A DNA stretch of 64,000 nt from Pyrodictiaceae archaeon (GCA_015521735.1 WANQ01000010.1:37927-101926), one strand, 5' to 3'. Shown: positions 10,032 through 20,171, counted from the first letter of the stretch. Program-made: numbers and translations. Notes: generated by a model from the sequence alone, not told the origin.

Positions 10032-10037
10032 TATTTG

Positions 10038-10077
10038 GCCCCCAGGGGGACTTTACGGCACCTGGGGGCATGGTGCC
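10038..10077. other. GC-rich element with two mutually exclusive hairpins
   Basis: GCCCCCAGG(10038-10046)/CCTGGGGGC(10061-10069), 9 bp; alternative GGCACC(10057-10062)/GGTGCC(10072-10077), 6 bp. Confidence 0.6.
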
Positions 10078-10134
10078 AGCGGAATACGGGAACGCTTCTA
10101 TCATGGTATTGTTAGCTTAGGTTATAGTTGAGTC

Positions 10135-11241
10135 ATGTCTAAAATAGCTGTTATAGGTGGTGGATTCTCCGGCTTATACCTCTCAAGTCTTATAGGTGAT
10201 CCCTTAATAGTATTTGAAGAACATAAGCATATAGGTTTACCCGAACACTGTACTGGGTTAATCAGTTATTCTACTTTTAAGTCTCTTAAACTACCCTTAA
10301 ATCTTATTGAAGGGAAATACTATGTTATAAGAGTATATTTCAATGATTTTATGAGAAATGAAGTTGAAATACATGTAAGTGAACCCATTCTACGTGTCAA
10401 TAGGGTTGGTGTTGAAGAATATTTGTACTATAGAGCAATTGATAAGGGAGCCAGGGTTGTTTTGGGTCAAAGGGTTAGGAAACTTAATCCTAAAAAGCTA
10501 ATCGTTAACGATAAACGGTATGACCTAGTAGTGTTGTCTGAGGGTATTATAAGGTATTTTTCAAGAAGACTAGGCCTTATAGGTAAAGTAAAACCTGTGT
10601 ATTCACTCCAATTAAGACTGAAAGGTGAATTCTACGATAAGGATAATGTACTTGAAGTATATGTTACTAGTCCTACTCCAGACTTTTTCTCATGGATTGT
10701 ACCACTAGGAGATACAGGAGACATAATAATAGGTGTTGCAGCAACAGAAAAGAATTCATTGAATAAAAGACTACGTTTATTTAAGAAGATTTTGGAGAAG
10801 AAGGGTAAAGTGAAGGTTTATAAGGAGTTAAAGTATTTTGGAGGAGTAATCAGTGTTGGTCCTTTAGGGAAATTAGGTTATGGTAAAATACTGGGTATAG
10901 GAGATGCAGTAGGCTTAAATAAACCCTTAAGTGGTGGTGGTATCTATCCAATAACTTATGCAGGTAAAGTATTATCAAAGATAATATTAGGATATGTCAA
11001 TGGAGTAATTAGTGATCCGTTAAAGGAGTATGTACAAGCATTAAAGCCGTTAATATTGGAACTAAAATACTCGCATAAACTAGCATTAGCTATAAGGTAT
11101 CGCTACTATACGTTACCGAAGACTATATCACGTCTACTATCACTCATGAACGTTAAACTAGTTATCAGGAACTTTGAATATGATAGACACAGCAGTTTAG
11201 TTACACATGTATTCGGTAAATTAGGCTTTGTTAAAACATAG
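10135..11241 (+). CDS. Geranylgeranyl reductase-family FAD oxidoreductase
   Basis: N-terminal GGGFSGLYLSSLIGDPLIVFEEHKHIGLPEHCTGL; GIGDAVGLNKPLSGGGIYPITYAGK. Confidence 0.75.
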   Translation: MSKIAVIGGGFSGLYLSSLIGDPLIVFEEHKHIGLPEHCTGLISYSTFKSLKLPLNLIEGKYYVIRVYFNDFMRNEVEIHVSEPILRVNRVGVEEYLYYRAIDKGARVVLGQRVRKLNPKKLIVNDKRYDLVVLSEGIIRYFSRRLGLIGKVKPVYSLQLRLKGEFYDKDNVLEVYVTSPTPDFFSWIVPLGDTGDIIIGVAATEKNSLNKRLRLFKKILEKKGKVKVYKELKYFGGVISVGPLGKLGYGKILGIGDAVGLNKPLSGGGIYPITYAGKVLSKIILGYVNGVISDPLKEYVQALKPLILELKYSHKLALAIRYRYYTLPKTISRLLSLMNVKLVIRNFEYDRHSSLVTHVFGKLGFVKT

Positions 11242-11278
11242 CCTGAGTATTATAGGTTAAGGTATTGAGGGTAAACAG

Positions 11279-11548
11279 CTATATCTCTGGTGGTTTTATG
11301 CCCCTATTCTCATACCATTTGATTTTCTTTAAGAATTCAACTAGTTGTTTTACATTCCATTCATGCTTGGTCTTCCTACGTTCATCAACGTATAATCCTA
11401 GATTTCTTGCCTCCTTTACAGTTAGTCCTGCAGCCTTAAGTTCTTCAACACTAAAGCCTCTACCAGGTCTTAAACCAGGATCTAAGCCACCATACTTTAT
11501 TAATTTAGGCTTCTTTACATAAGCCTTAGGTATTGGAACCTCCTCCAA
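11279..11548 (-). CDS. Ribosomal protein L13e (eL13)
   Basis: LRPGRGFSVEELKAAGLTVKEARNLGLYVDERRKTKHEWNVKQL. Confidence 0.85.
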   Translation of the reverse strand: MEEVPIPKAYVKKPKLIKYGGLDPGLRPGRGFSVEELKAAGLTVKEARNLGLYVDERRKTKHEWNVKQLVEFLKKIKWYENRGIKPPEI

Positions 11549-11699
11549 CTCTCTTACCCCTCTTTCCTAACTCAAGGGTTTTCTAGAAGGCAGTTACAGT
11601 AGAAGTTTATTAAGCTTCACCCCTATTCAATCTTATATGGTTAAACACATAAAATCTAGTATTAGCTTGTAGAAGGCTGGAGGAGTGTGATCCGGGTAT

Positions 11700-11996
11700 A
11701 TGAGGATTAAGCGTTTGGTACTTGATGTACTTAAACCATTAAAAGAGCCTAGTATAGTTGATCTAGCAATAGAGATATCTAGGATTAAGGGTGTAGAGGG
11801 AGTAAATGTTACGGTAATGGAAGTTGACGTTGAGACAATGACCCTTACAGTTACAATAGAAGGTGATGATATAAGCTTTGAAGAGGTAAAAAAGGTAATT
11901 GAGGATTCTGGAGCAGTAATCCACAGTATTGACCAAGTAGTTGCTGGAGAAAGATTCGTAGAGATACCACCATCTAGAAGGGGTATGGTAGGTTAG
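11700..11996 (+). CDS. DUF211 family protein
   Basis: MRIKRLVLDVLKPLKEPSIVDLAIEISRIKGVEGVNVTVMEVDVET. Confidence 0.8.
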   Translation: MRIKRLVLDVLKPLKEPSIVDLAIEISRIKGVEGVNVTVMEVDVETMTLTVTIEGDDISFEEVKKVIEDSGAVIHSIDQVVAGERFVEIPPSRRGMVG

Positions 11997-11997
11997 A

Positions 11998-12942
11998 GTG
12001 CTTACATGTCAGCGCTGTGGAATTAGACCAGCAACTATAATGCATAAGCCTAGCGGGCTTAGACTGTGTAGTCAATGCTTCTTAGACTACATTGTTGAGA
12101 GAGTAGAGAAGGAAGTAAAACGATGGAATATGCTTAAACCTAGTGAAACTGTACTCTTAGCTGTATCTGGTGGAAAGGATAGCTTTGTATTGTTAGACGT
12201 AATGGCTCAAATACATGATCCATCAAAGCAGATAGCATTATCAATAGTTGAAGGTATTAGCGGATATAATAGAGAAGAAGATATAGAGAAGATGAAAAAA
12301 TACGCTAAAGAACGAGGCATAGACTTCATTAGAACTAGTTTTAAGGAGTTCATAGGTGCTAGCCTAGATGAGCTAGTTAAAAGATCTTGGGAAAAGGGCG
12401 TAAATATATCACCCTGTACATATTGTGGTACTTTAAGGAGAAGAATAATGAACTATTATGCTAGAATACTTGGGGTTGACAAACTAGCTACGGCACATAA
12501 TCTTGACGATGAAGTACAAACGCTATTCCTTAACATACTTAGAGCTGATAGGATGAGGTTAATACAGTCTCATCCCAAGGCACCAGTACTAAGTGAGAAA
12601 ATTGTTAGAAAGATTAAGCCACTGAGGAAAATATATGAGTGGGAAACAGCTCTATACTCGTATCTTAAAGGATTCCGTTTTCAGGAAACAGAGTGCCAGT
12701 ATATTTATCTAAGGCCTACGTTAAGGGCTAAGATAAGGGAGCACCTATATAGGATAGAGGATGCTGAACCAGGTACTTTGTTAAGAATACTTGAGACAAT
12801 GGACTCACTATTAGAAAAAGTAGTAGACCTACACAGCAATTTACCTAAACTACCAACATGTAAAAAATGTGGTGAACCAACAAGTTATAATAGACAGTTA
12901 TGTAAGGTTTGTGAACTATTAGAGAAGATAGGCTTCTACTAA
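11998..12942 (+). CDS. tRNA 2-thiolation protein, TtuA/NcsA family
   Basis: CxxC pairs at both ends, SGGKDS PP-loop, C-T-Y-C-G-T-L-R-R-R. Confidence 0.85.
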   Translation: MLTCQRCGIRPATIMHKPSGLRLCSQCFLDYIVERVEKEVKRWNMLKPSETVLLAVSGGKDSFVLLDVMAQIHDPSKQIALSIVEGISGYNREEDIEKMKKYAKERGIDFIRTSFKEFIGASLDELVKRSWEKGVNISPCTYCGTLRRRIMNYYARILGVDKLATAHNLDDEVQTLFLNILRADRMRLIQSHPKAPVLSEKIVRKIKPLRKIYEWETALYSYLKGFRFQETECQYIYLRPTLRAKIREHLYRIEDAEPGTLLRILETMDSLLEKVVDLHSNLPKLPTCKKCGEPTSYNRQLCKVCELLEKIGFY

Positions 12943-12948
12943 TGCTGT

Positions 12949-13305
12949 TTAGCAGACCTTAGTGCCTGGAGGTACTTCTTCTTCAACTGTAAGTATTACT
13001 GGTCTTCTAACATTACCTTTTTCAACATCTTCCTTGCATCCAGCAGCTAATAGCATGCCTTGGCTTAATATCCCTCTAATTCTCTTTGGCTCAAGATTTG
13101 CTACAACTATTATTCTCTTTCCTATGAATTCTTCAGGTTTATACCAGGATCCTAGTCCTGCTACTATTTGCCGTGTTCCAAGTGGGCCCAAATCTACTAT
13201 TAGCTTTATTAAGCGTGTACCTGGTATGGGTTCAGCTTCCTTTACTACTCCTACTCTTAGATCTATTTTTGCGAAATCATTTATTGATATTGTGTTCTCT
13301 ACCAC
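12949..13305 (-). CDS. tRNA-binding domain protein (MetRS C-terminal/beta-like)
   Basis: FAKIDLRVGVVKEAEPIPGTRLIKLIVDLG...RQIVAGL OB-fold tRNA-binding motif. Confidence 0.85.
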   Translation of the reverse strand: MVENTISINDFAKIDLRVGVVKEAEPIPGTRLIKLIVDLGPLGTRQIVAGLGSWYKPEEFIGKRIIVVANLEPKRIRGILSQGMLLAAGCKEDVEKGNVRRPVILTVEEEVPPGTKVC

Positions 13306-13382
13306 ATTAACACCTTTAGAGTTCTGGTATGCTTACGAGGTCATAGAGTTAATTAGAGTTCTGCTCTATTCTGCTCTAACAT

Positions 13383-13446
13383 TAGGGTCCGATGGGTAAG
13401 TTTTCTTCACCCTAGAATCTGTCCGGGAGTAATTCTTCATCCCCTA
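13383..13446 (-). ncRNA. Candidate C/D box sRNA with CGGA D-like boxes
   Basis: Minus strand TAGGG|GATGA-11 nt-CGGA-spacer-GTGAAGA-12 nt-CGGA|CCCTA; perfect 5-bp terminal stem. Confidence 0.5.
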
Positions 13447-13542
13447 TAATATCACTATTAATGCACGTGCTTATTAGCTCTCAATGCACATGATTATACT
13501 TGACTAGAGAACAGATAACAATACATTAACGCGTGATCATCC

Positions 13543-14721
13543 TTGGCTTGGACCGGTATAGCAGAACTACCATTACATGATGGACACGTGCCTAGATGGC
13601 TAGCAGAGCTTATGAAAAAGCTAGCTCGTAGTATAGTTGAAGTAATAGTGTTAGAGTATGGGCCTAGTGAACTTGTAAAAAGACTTAGCGATCCCCTATG
13701 GTTTCAGGCATTCAATAACATTATAGGTATGGACTGGGATAGTAGTGGTTCAACAACAGTTACTCTAGGTATACTAAGACACGTACTCTCAGATGGCGAT
13801 CTAGGAGTAATAGTATTGGGAGGTAAAGGTAAACGTATGCTTGCTATACCTATGGAGGCTGAACTCGAACTTAATAAAATCGATGCAAAAATAGATTCCA
13901 ACGAGCTAGTTAATATAAGTAGACTTGCTGCTAAGGTTGATACAAGCTTAGTGCAAGATGGCTACCAACTATATCATCACTCTATAGTAGTTTCAGAAAA
14001 CGGTGATTGGAGTATAATTCAGCAAGGAATGAATACTAGCTTAAGTATGGCTAGAAGATATCACTGGTATTCTAGAAGGCTTCGCTCGTTTACAGTAGAG
14101 CCTCATGAAGGTATTGCTGGTGTAAAAAGGCATGCGTTAAACCTAATTAATAAGAATGTTGAAGGAGTACGTAGACTAATAGTTGATTTAAGTAATGAGA
14201 AGCCAGAGAAAAATATGAGGCTTATAGCTAGTGCTTTAAGAGTTCTCCGAGGCGATAAGAGTATAGTAGAGTGGATTAAACCTGAAACATCTACAGGCAT
14301 TACAGTATATGATAGACAAGTAAAGCTACTATACTATAGGCCTATTAAGCTTACTAATAGACTTGTTAAAGCATTAGTTAAAGCCTATGAATCTAAACCT
14401 AGAAGTATGGAGGAACTTCTACTTGTAAGAGGAGTTGGACCCGACACTATACGAGCATTAACACTGGTAGCAGACCTAATATACCGTGAAGAACCATCAT
14501 GGGAGGACCCAGTATCACATCCATTGGATCCATTTAAATACGCGTTTGCATTTGGAGGTAAGGATGGAGTACCGTATCCAATTAGGAGGAAAACTATGAT
14601 TGAAGCAATAGAGTTCCTTAGGAAAGCTATTGAAGAAGCAAGAATAGGAGAAAAAGAAAAGCTACTAGCACTACGTAGACTTAAGAACCTGTATGCTAAG
14701 ATAAACTATGAGGGTAGATGA
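13543..14721 (+). CDS. DUF763 family protein
   Basis: GIAELPLHDGHVPRWL N-terminus, TTG start. Confidence 0.8.
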   Translation: MAWTGIAELPLHDGHVPRWLAELMKKLARSIVEVIVLEYGPSELVKRLSDPLWFQAFNNIIGMDWDSSGSTTVTLGILRHVLSDGDLGVIVLGGKGKRMLAIPMEAELELNKIDAKIDSNELVNISRLAAKVDTSLVQDGYQLYHHSIVVSENGDWSIIQQGMNTSLSMARRYHWYSRRLRSFTVEPHEGIAGVKRHALNLINKNVEGVRRLIVDLSNEKPEKNMRLIASALRVLRGDKSIVEWIKPETSTGITVYDRQVKLLYYRPIKLTNRLVKALVKAYESKPRSMEELLLVRGVGPDTIRALTLVADLIYREEPSWEDPVSHPLDPFKYAFAFGGKDGVPYPIRRKTMIEAIEFLRKAIEEARIGEKEKLLALRRLKNLYAKINYEGR

Positions 14722-14760
14722 AGACGAGTCCGACCCCTGATAAAGTATGATGAATCTCCT

Positions 14761-15927
14761 TTAACCTAATACCCTCACTACAATCTTGTTGTCTACTATA
14801 TCCATTTCGGGAGTTACATGAGTTAAGTGTTCTCTACTTCTAAGTATCCTTAATAGTTTTTTCTCATGGTTTCTAAAAGGCTTACGTATACGTTTAGGGT
14901 ATTCATCCATGTTATTAGAGCATAAATACCCGCTACTACATAATTTGTCCATTATTTCTCCTATTTTGTCAACATCTATAGGGTTCTTAAGGGCTTCTTT
15001 ATAAAACTCGTACAATGTTATTCTTAACGCATAGTTTTTGAGCAAATACATTCCACAGCAATCACTACTTGTATGAAGGCTAAAAAGACCTTCCTTACAT
15101 GTAGCAAAACTTATGTTATGCTTAGCTAGTTCTCTCGAAAGCATGCTATACTCTCCATATAGAGCTAGCCTACTAGGCTTATATAATGGTCTACCACCCT
15201 CAATAACTCTCAAACTATAGCTTTCGAGCTCCAAGCCTCTTACACCTACAGTATTTAGAATGTAGTCTAGTTCGGGTCTCGTAAACCTTATACCTTCAAC
15301 TATTACATGCTTCACACCTAGATCTTTGAAGAACCCTGCTACATCCTCATAGTCTAAGTTACCTATACTCACTCTTGGTATGTATGGCGAAAGTCTTAGT
15401 ACAACTGGTATACCTTCACTTGACAGCTCTTTAGCTACCTTGAGTCTATGAGTACTACTTGGGGCTAAGGGTTCAAGTTTACGTGCAATATTATCGTCTA
15501 ATGACGTTATTGATATTTGTACTAACGCTAAGTTCTCATCCGCTAGCTTTACCAATATCTTTCTCCAAGGATCCTTAGTTATTAGTGTAGACTTTGTATT
15601 AATTATTAAAGGATAATTGTATTTCAAGGCTATCTTCATTATCCTAAGTGAAGCTCTCTTGTACTCTTCTACTGGCTGGTAAGGGTCTACTAGTGTTGAA
15701 AGCCTAGCTGGTATTGGTTTTAAACTCTTAGTATAAATCTTTTTAGCAATAGAGAGGAACTCCTTAATCGCTCTTATCCTTACACTAGGTCTACTTGATC
15801 TATCCCAATACCATTGAGTATAACAGTATATGCAGTTAAAGCTACAGGAGGTGTATGGTTCTAACCGTATTAGTGAATAGCATAGTGGTGAAATAATGTT
15901 GCTAACATTTATTACTAATTCAACCAA
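14761..15927 (-). CDS. Radical SAM protein, SplB-like
   Basis: SCSFNCIYCY CxxxCxxC near N-terminus; ALKYNYPLIINTKSTLITKD. Confidence 0.8.
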   Translation of the reverse strand: MVELVINVSNIISPLCYSLIRLEPYTSCSFNCIYCYTQWYWDRSSRPSVRIRAIKEFLSIAKKIYTKSLKPIPARLSTLVDPYQPVEEYKRASLRIMKIALKYNYPLIINTKSTLITKDPWRKILVKLADENLALVQISITSLDDNIARKLEPLAPSSTHRLKVAKELSSEGIPVVLRLSPYIPRVSIGNLDYEDVAGFFKDLGVKHVIVEGIRFTRPELDYILNTVGVRGLELESYSLRVIEGGRPLYKPSRLALYGEYSMLSRELAKHNISFATCKEGLFSLHTSSDCCGMYLLKNYALRITLYEFYKEALKNPIDVDKIGEIMDKLCSSGYLCSNNMDEYPKRIRKPFRNHEKKLLRILRSREHLTHVTPEMDIVDNKIVVRVLG

Positions 15928-16113
15928 TGTTATCCTCCATAAACTCCATGCCTACCCACAGCACATATAAGTCTATGGGAAGGCTAAGTATTTTTGGTCA
16001 ACTATACCGATAACTATACGTAATCTGGGACTTTTTAACTGGTTTGCGAAAAGTTTCATATATAAGAAAATTTTAAAGGGTTTAAACAAATACGTAGCGT
16101 AGACAAGGCATAG

Positions 16114-16626
16114 GTGTCTTTAGTGGGGCTTATCAGTGTTATTCGCTGGGGTGTTAAGAGAAGTCCATGGCTACTACACTTTAACACTGGCGCCTGTAAT
16201 GGATGTGATATAGAGGTCTTAGCTGCTATAACACCTTTATACGATCCTGAAAGGTATGGAGTTAAACTAGCACCTAGTCCACGTCACGCTGATATCATAG
16301 TTGTAACCGGGCTTGTCACTAAGAAAGCTGCTGAGAGGCTAAAGAGAATATACGATCAGATACCAGAACCCAAGGTTGTTGTAGCTGTGGGCGCATGCGC
16401 TATAAGTGGAGGTGTATTTCAGGGAAGTTACTCACACTATAGCGGTGTTGATAGAGTGATTCCAGTAGATGTGTATATACCCGGGTGCCCGCCAAGACCT
16501 GATGCTATATTGAAGGGTATAATTAGAGCTGTTGAAATATTAGAGGAGAAAGCTAAGAAGATGGAGGAATTAGGGGTTTCTAGTCCCAGTAGAGTAGGTG
16601 AATCTGCAACTACTCAAACTAGTTGA
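16114..16626 (+). CDS. NuoB/MbhJ-like hydrogenase small subunit
   Basis: NTGACNGCDIEVLAAITPLYDPERYGVKL; GACAISGGVFQGSY; PGCPPRPDAI. Confidence 0.9.
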   Translation: MSLVGLISVIRWGVKRSPWLLHFNTGACNGCDIEVLAAITPLYDPERYGVKLAPSPRHADIIVVTGLVTKKAAERLKRIYDQIPEPKVVVAVGACAISGGVFQGSYSHYSGVDRVIPVDVYIPGCPPRPDAILKGIIRAVEILEEKAKKMEELGVSSPSRVGESATTQTS

Positions 16627-17090
16627 TAAGAGGAGGAATAGCCTTGAATAGAAGTTTTCCTAATTTAAACGATGTACTTAGAGAATATGGAGAAGTTAAG
16701 CCGTATAGACGTAGCAATAGATACCATATAGAAGTTGATCCTAAGAGTATTCGTAGCATTGTTAAGAAGCTATTGGAGGTCTACGGTGATGTATATATCT
16801 CAACGATAACTCCTGTAGATTACTTAAAGGATGGTGTTATTGAAGTCAACTATGAACTAGAGATACTACCATTAAATGTATTCTTGGTCGTTAAAACAAA
16901 GATTCCTAGAAATAAGGCTGAAATAGATAGCTTAGTTGATATCCTACCTGGTGCTAAGGTTTTAGAACAAGAAGCATATGATCTCATGGGAGTAGTGTTT
17001 AAAGGAAACCCCTATCTACGTAAACCATTCCTCTTACCAGAGGAAATGGCTAATGAAACTCCGTTAAGAAAAGACTGGAAACCTAAGTAA
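16623..17090 (+). CDS. NuoC/MbhK-like subunit
   Basis: 30-kDa subunit motif EQEAYDLMGVVFKGNPYLRKPFLLPEE; start could be the later TTG (LNRSFPN). Confidence 0.85.
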   Translation: MIRGGIALNRSFPNLNDVLREYGEVKPYRRSNRYHIEVDPKSIRSIVKKLLEVYGDVYISTITPVDYLKDGVIEVNYELEILPLNVFLVVKTKIPRNKAEIDSLVDILPGAKVLEQEAYDLMGVVFKGNPYLRKPFLLPEEMANETPLRKDWKPK

Positions 17091-17095
17091 TAGAG

Positions 17096-18316
17096 GTGGA
17101 AGTAATGGTTACTGCTAATAGTGATGAAAAATATGTTGTAGAAATCCCTGTTGGACCTCAACACCCAGCACTACACGAGCCTATTTCACTAAGGCTTAAG
17201 GTTGAAGGAGAACAAGTAGTAGATGCTCATGTAGTATCAGGGTATAATCATAGAGGTATTGAATGGCTTGCTGAAAGAAAGACATTTTATCAAGACATTT
17301 TCCTAGTCGCAAGAACTTGTGGTATATGTAATGCTGTTCATGGCGCAGCATATGTTCAAGCTGTAGAGGATTTAATGGGTATTGAGGTTCCACCTAGAGC
17401 TAAGTATCTTAGAGTCCTAGTTATGGAGCTTGAAAGAATACACAGCCACATGCTAGTTCTAGCAGTATTAGCTGAAGTATTAGGTTTTGACACTCTATTC
17501 ATGTTGATGATGAGGGATAGAGAGCGAGTAATGTATCTTAAGGAGCTCGTAACAGGTAATAGAGTACACGCTGACTTTATGTTCATCGGAGGTGTTAGAA
17601 GAGATTTACCAAGTGATAAGAAGGACAAGATATTAAAACACATCAACTATATTGAAGAGCGCATGAAACATTATGAGAAAATCTGGGCTGAGGACCCAAT
17701 AATACTAAAGCGTACACAAGGTGTTGGAGTAGCTTCACGAAGCCAAGCATTACTTCACAGCCTTGTAGGCCCAGTAGTCAGGGGGTCAGGAGTTAGAAGT
17801 GATATAAGGTTGATAGATCCTTATGATGCCTACGATGAAATACCATTCAATGTTGTAACTAGGGATGAAGGAGATACTTGGGCTAGAATGATGGTTAGGA
17901 TAGGAGAAATATATGAGTCGATAAACATGGTGAAGTACGTTCTAGAACACCTGCCTTCAGGACCCATAATACCATGGAAAACAATTAAAGCCGCACCTAG
18001 GAGATTCCCTATAGGAGAGGGTATCGGTAGAGTTGAAGCACCTAGAGGCGAGCTACTATATCATGTAGTAAGTGACGGTAAACCCAAACCTTATAGAGTT
18101 AAGATTAGAACTCCTAGCCTATTAAACATACATAACGGTGTGTTCATGATGCTTGACCAGTACATAGCTGATATACCAGCAATTTTCGCAAGCTTCGACC
18201 CATGCATATCTTGTATGGAGAGAGTAATAGTAGTTGACAACAAGAATAATAGAGTACTAAGGATTCCTTGGAGAAAGCTAGCTGATAGAGAATACGTTGA
18301 GAAGATATTTAGGTAG
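17096..18316 (+). CDS. [NiFe]-hydrogenase-type large subunit (MbhL/EchE/NuoD-like)
   Basis: GPQHPALHEP; both Ni-ligand CxxC motifs present: RTCGICNAVH and DPCISCMERV. Confidence 0.9.
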   Translation: MEVMVTANSDEKYVVEIPVGPQHPALHEPISLRLKVEGEQVVDAHVVSGYNHRGIEWLAERKTFYQDIFLVARTCGICNAVHGAAYVQAVEDLMGIEVPPRAKYLRVLVMELERIHSHMLVLAVLAEVLGFDTLFMLMMRDRERVMYLKELVTGNRVHADFMFIGGVRRDLPSDKKDKILKHINYIEERMKHYEKIWAEDPIILKRTQGVGVASRSQALLHSLVGPVVRGSGVRSDIRLIDPYDAYDEIPFNVVTRDEGDTWARMMVRIGEIYESINMVKYVLEHLPSGPIIPWKTIKAAPRRFPIGEGIGRVEAPRGELLYHVVSDGKPKPYRVKIRTPSLLNIHNGVFMMLDQYIADIPAIFASFDPCISCMERVIVVDNKNNRVLRIPWRKLADREYVEKIFR

Positions 18317-18326
18317 GTGGTCCGTC

Positions 18327-18722
18327 ATGAGTCTTCCAAAAATACTTGGAGATACATTAAAGAACTTGTTCAAGAAGCCTATAACATTAATGGAGCCTCC
18401 AGAAAAGATAGAGCCTGTAGAAGATTATAGGGGAATACATAGAGTAGACTATGATAAGTGTATTAGTTGTAGCTTATGTGCTATAGAGTGCCCAGCACTA
18501 GCTATAACAATGGTGCCTATACAAGTAGGTGATAAAAAGAAGCGCTACCCTAAGATAGATTACGGGAAATGCGTTTTCTGCTATAGATGTGTTGAAGTAT
18601 GTCCCGTAGACGCATACATAGTTAGTAACAAGAAGCCTCAGGAAGACACTAAGCGTGTAATGATACTCTACAGTCCAGAGGAATGGTTTAAGAAGAAGAC
18701 TTCAAAATCTACTTCTTCTTAA
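18327..18722 (+). CDS. NuoI/MbhN-like polyferredoxin subunit
   Basis: Two 4Fe-4S motifs: CISCSLCAIECP and CVFCYRCVEVCP; start adjusted to ATG 18327. Confidence 0.85.
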   Translation: MSLPKILGDTLKNLFKKPITLMEPPEKIEPVEDYRGIHRVDYDKCISCSLCAIECPALAITMVPIQVGDKKKRYPKIDYGKCVFCYRCVEVCPVDAYIVSNKKPQEDTKRVMILYSPEEWFKKKTSKSTSS

Positions 18723-20058
18723 ACTCCTCTACTTCGCTTAAAGTAGCTTTTCTAACAATTAATACTCTACCTTTCTTTCCCACTACGACAACGTATTCAT
18801 TAGGCTTAATTTCCTCACTACTTTCGGCTAACCAATACTCGCCTTCAACTATGACGAAGCCTTGTCTACCTGGACCTATAGGATCTAGTGCTCTACCAAT
18901 CTTTCCTTCAAGAACCCATACTTGAGGTTTCTTTCTCTTCACTTTTACCACCTTGTAGATTATTACTGCTGTAATACCGCCAAGGAATAATCCTATGGAT
19001 ATAGCTGTTGTTAGAACCATTTGGTAATATTCTTCGGGATTTGCTATTATCCATCCTGGAGCACCTAGGGGTAGTAATACGAAGCCTAGAGCAAGCATTA
19101 TTATACCAGTTATTCCGAGTACACCGAATCCAGGTGTTACTAATTCTATTGCTAATAGTAGAGCTCCAACAAACAGTATAAATAGTGCAGCTAGATTTAC
19201 GTTAAACCCTGAGCCTACTAAACCTAGTATGAGTAGCAATAGACCTATAGGTAGCGAATAGTAGTGTCCACTAATTATACTAAACAATATTATCATGAAA
19301 CCTAAGCTCATGAGCAAACCATTAATGAGAGGATCACTTAGAGAGTCAAGAACCATACACCTTATACTTGGCTGTAACTCTATCACATTAGCGTCTGCGG
19401 TGTTAAGCCTTACTACTTCACCGTTATATAATGTTACATTCCATCCATTAACTTTACCTAACAAATCCCTTATGTCTGAAGCTACAACTTCTATTACATG
19501 GTATTTCAAGGCTTCCTCAGCATTAAGGTTAAGGTTTTTCTTGACAAACGCTTCTATTGCCGTAATGTTTCTCTTACGAGCTTCAGCGTAAACTCTTAGC
19601 TTAGTAATGATGGGATTGATTATCTTGCTTTCATTAACTGGTTTGTATTCACCAGTAGCTGGATTATATTCCACTGGTTGCATTGATCCTATAGTTGTTC
19701 CTGGTTGCATAGCTGCAATATGAGTGGACATTAGTATTAGTGTACCAGCACTAAGAGCCCATCTATCTACTACGTACCCTATAACCGGGACATCAGCTCT
19801 ATAGAATGCTTCAGCTATTTTGAATCCATCTTCAAGATACCCTCCTGGAGTATTCAATTCGACTACTAGTACTGCGTTTCTCTGCTTAGCTATGTTTAAG
19901 GCTTCCTCTACGTAACACGACTTACCTGGCCCTATCATACCATCAATTCTTATAATTATTACAGTAGGTGAAGTTGTTTGTGCTATACTATAATCTGTTA
20001 ATGGTAGCACAAGTAGTGTTAATGCTAGAATACCTACTACTAGATGCTTCCTATTCAT
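18709..20058 (-). CDS. NfeD/ClpP-class membrane serine protease
   Basis: LNTPGGYLEDGFKIAEAF; SAGTLILMSTHIAAMQPGTTIGSMQPV; C-terminal NfeD OB-like domain. Confidence 0.85.
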   Translation of the reverse strand: MNRKHLVVGILALTLLVLPLTDYSIAQTTSPTVIIIRIDGMIGPGKSCYVEEALNIAKQRNAVLVVELNTPGGYLEDGFKIAEAFYRADVPVIGYVVDRWALSAGTLILMSTHIAAMQPGTTIGSMQPVEYNPATGEYKPVNESKIINPIITKLRVYAEARKRNITAIEAFVKKNLNLNAEEALKYHVIEVVASDIRDLLGKVNGWNVTLYNGEVVRLNTADANVIELQPSIRCMVLDSLSDPLINGLLMSLGFMIILFSIISGHYYSLPIGLLLLILGLVGSGFNVNLAALFILFVGALLLAIELVTPGFGVLGITGIIMLALGFVLLPLGAPGWIIANPEEYYQMVLTTAISIGLFLGGITAVIIYKVVKVKRKKPQVWVLEGKIGRALDPIGPGRQGFVIVEGEYWLAESSEEIKPNEYVVVVGKKGRVLIVRKATLSEVEEFKKK

Positions 20059-20171
20059 AACTACTTTTCCTCTGAGCTACCTAGATGTCTAATCTGTTTT
20101 TAGGCTAAAAATATTCTATAGTTACGTTTACGTTGGTTAGGAAAAATAATTAAATAATTACCTAAGGCTTA

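Noticed and set aside
11265-11522. Plus-strand 85-aa ORF
   Set aside because: Antisense shadow of the ribosomal L13e gene.
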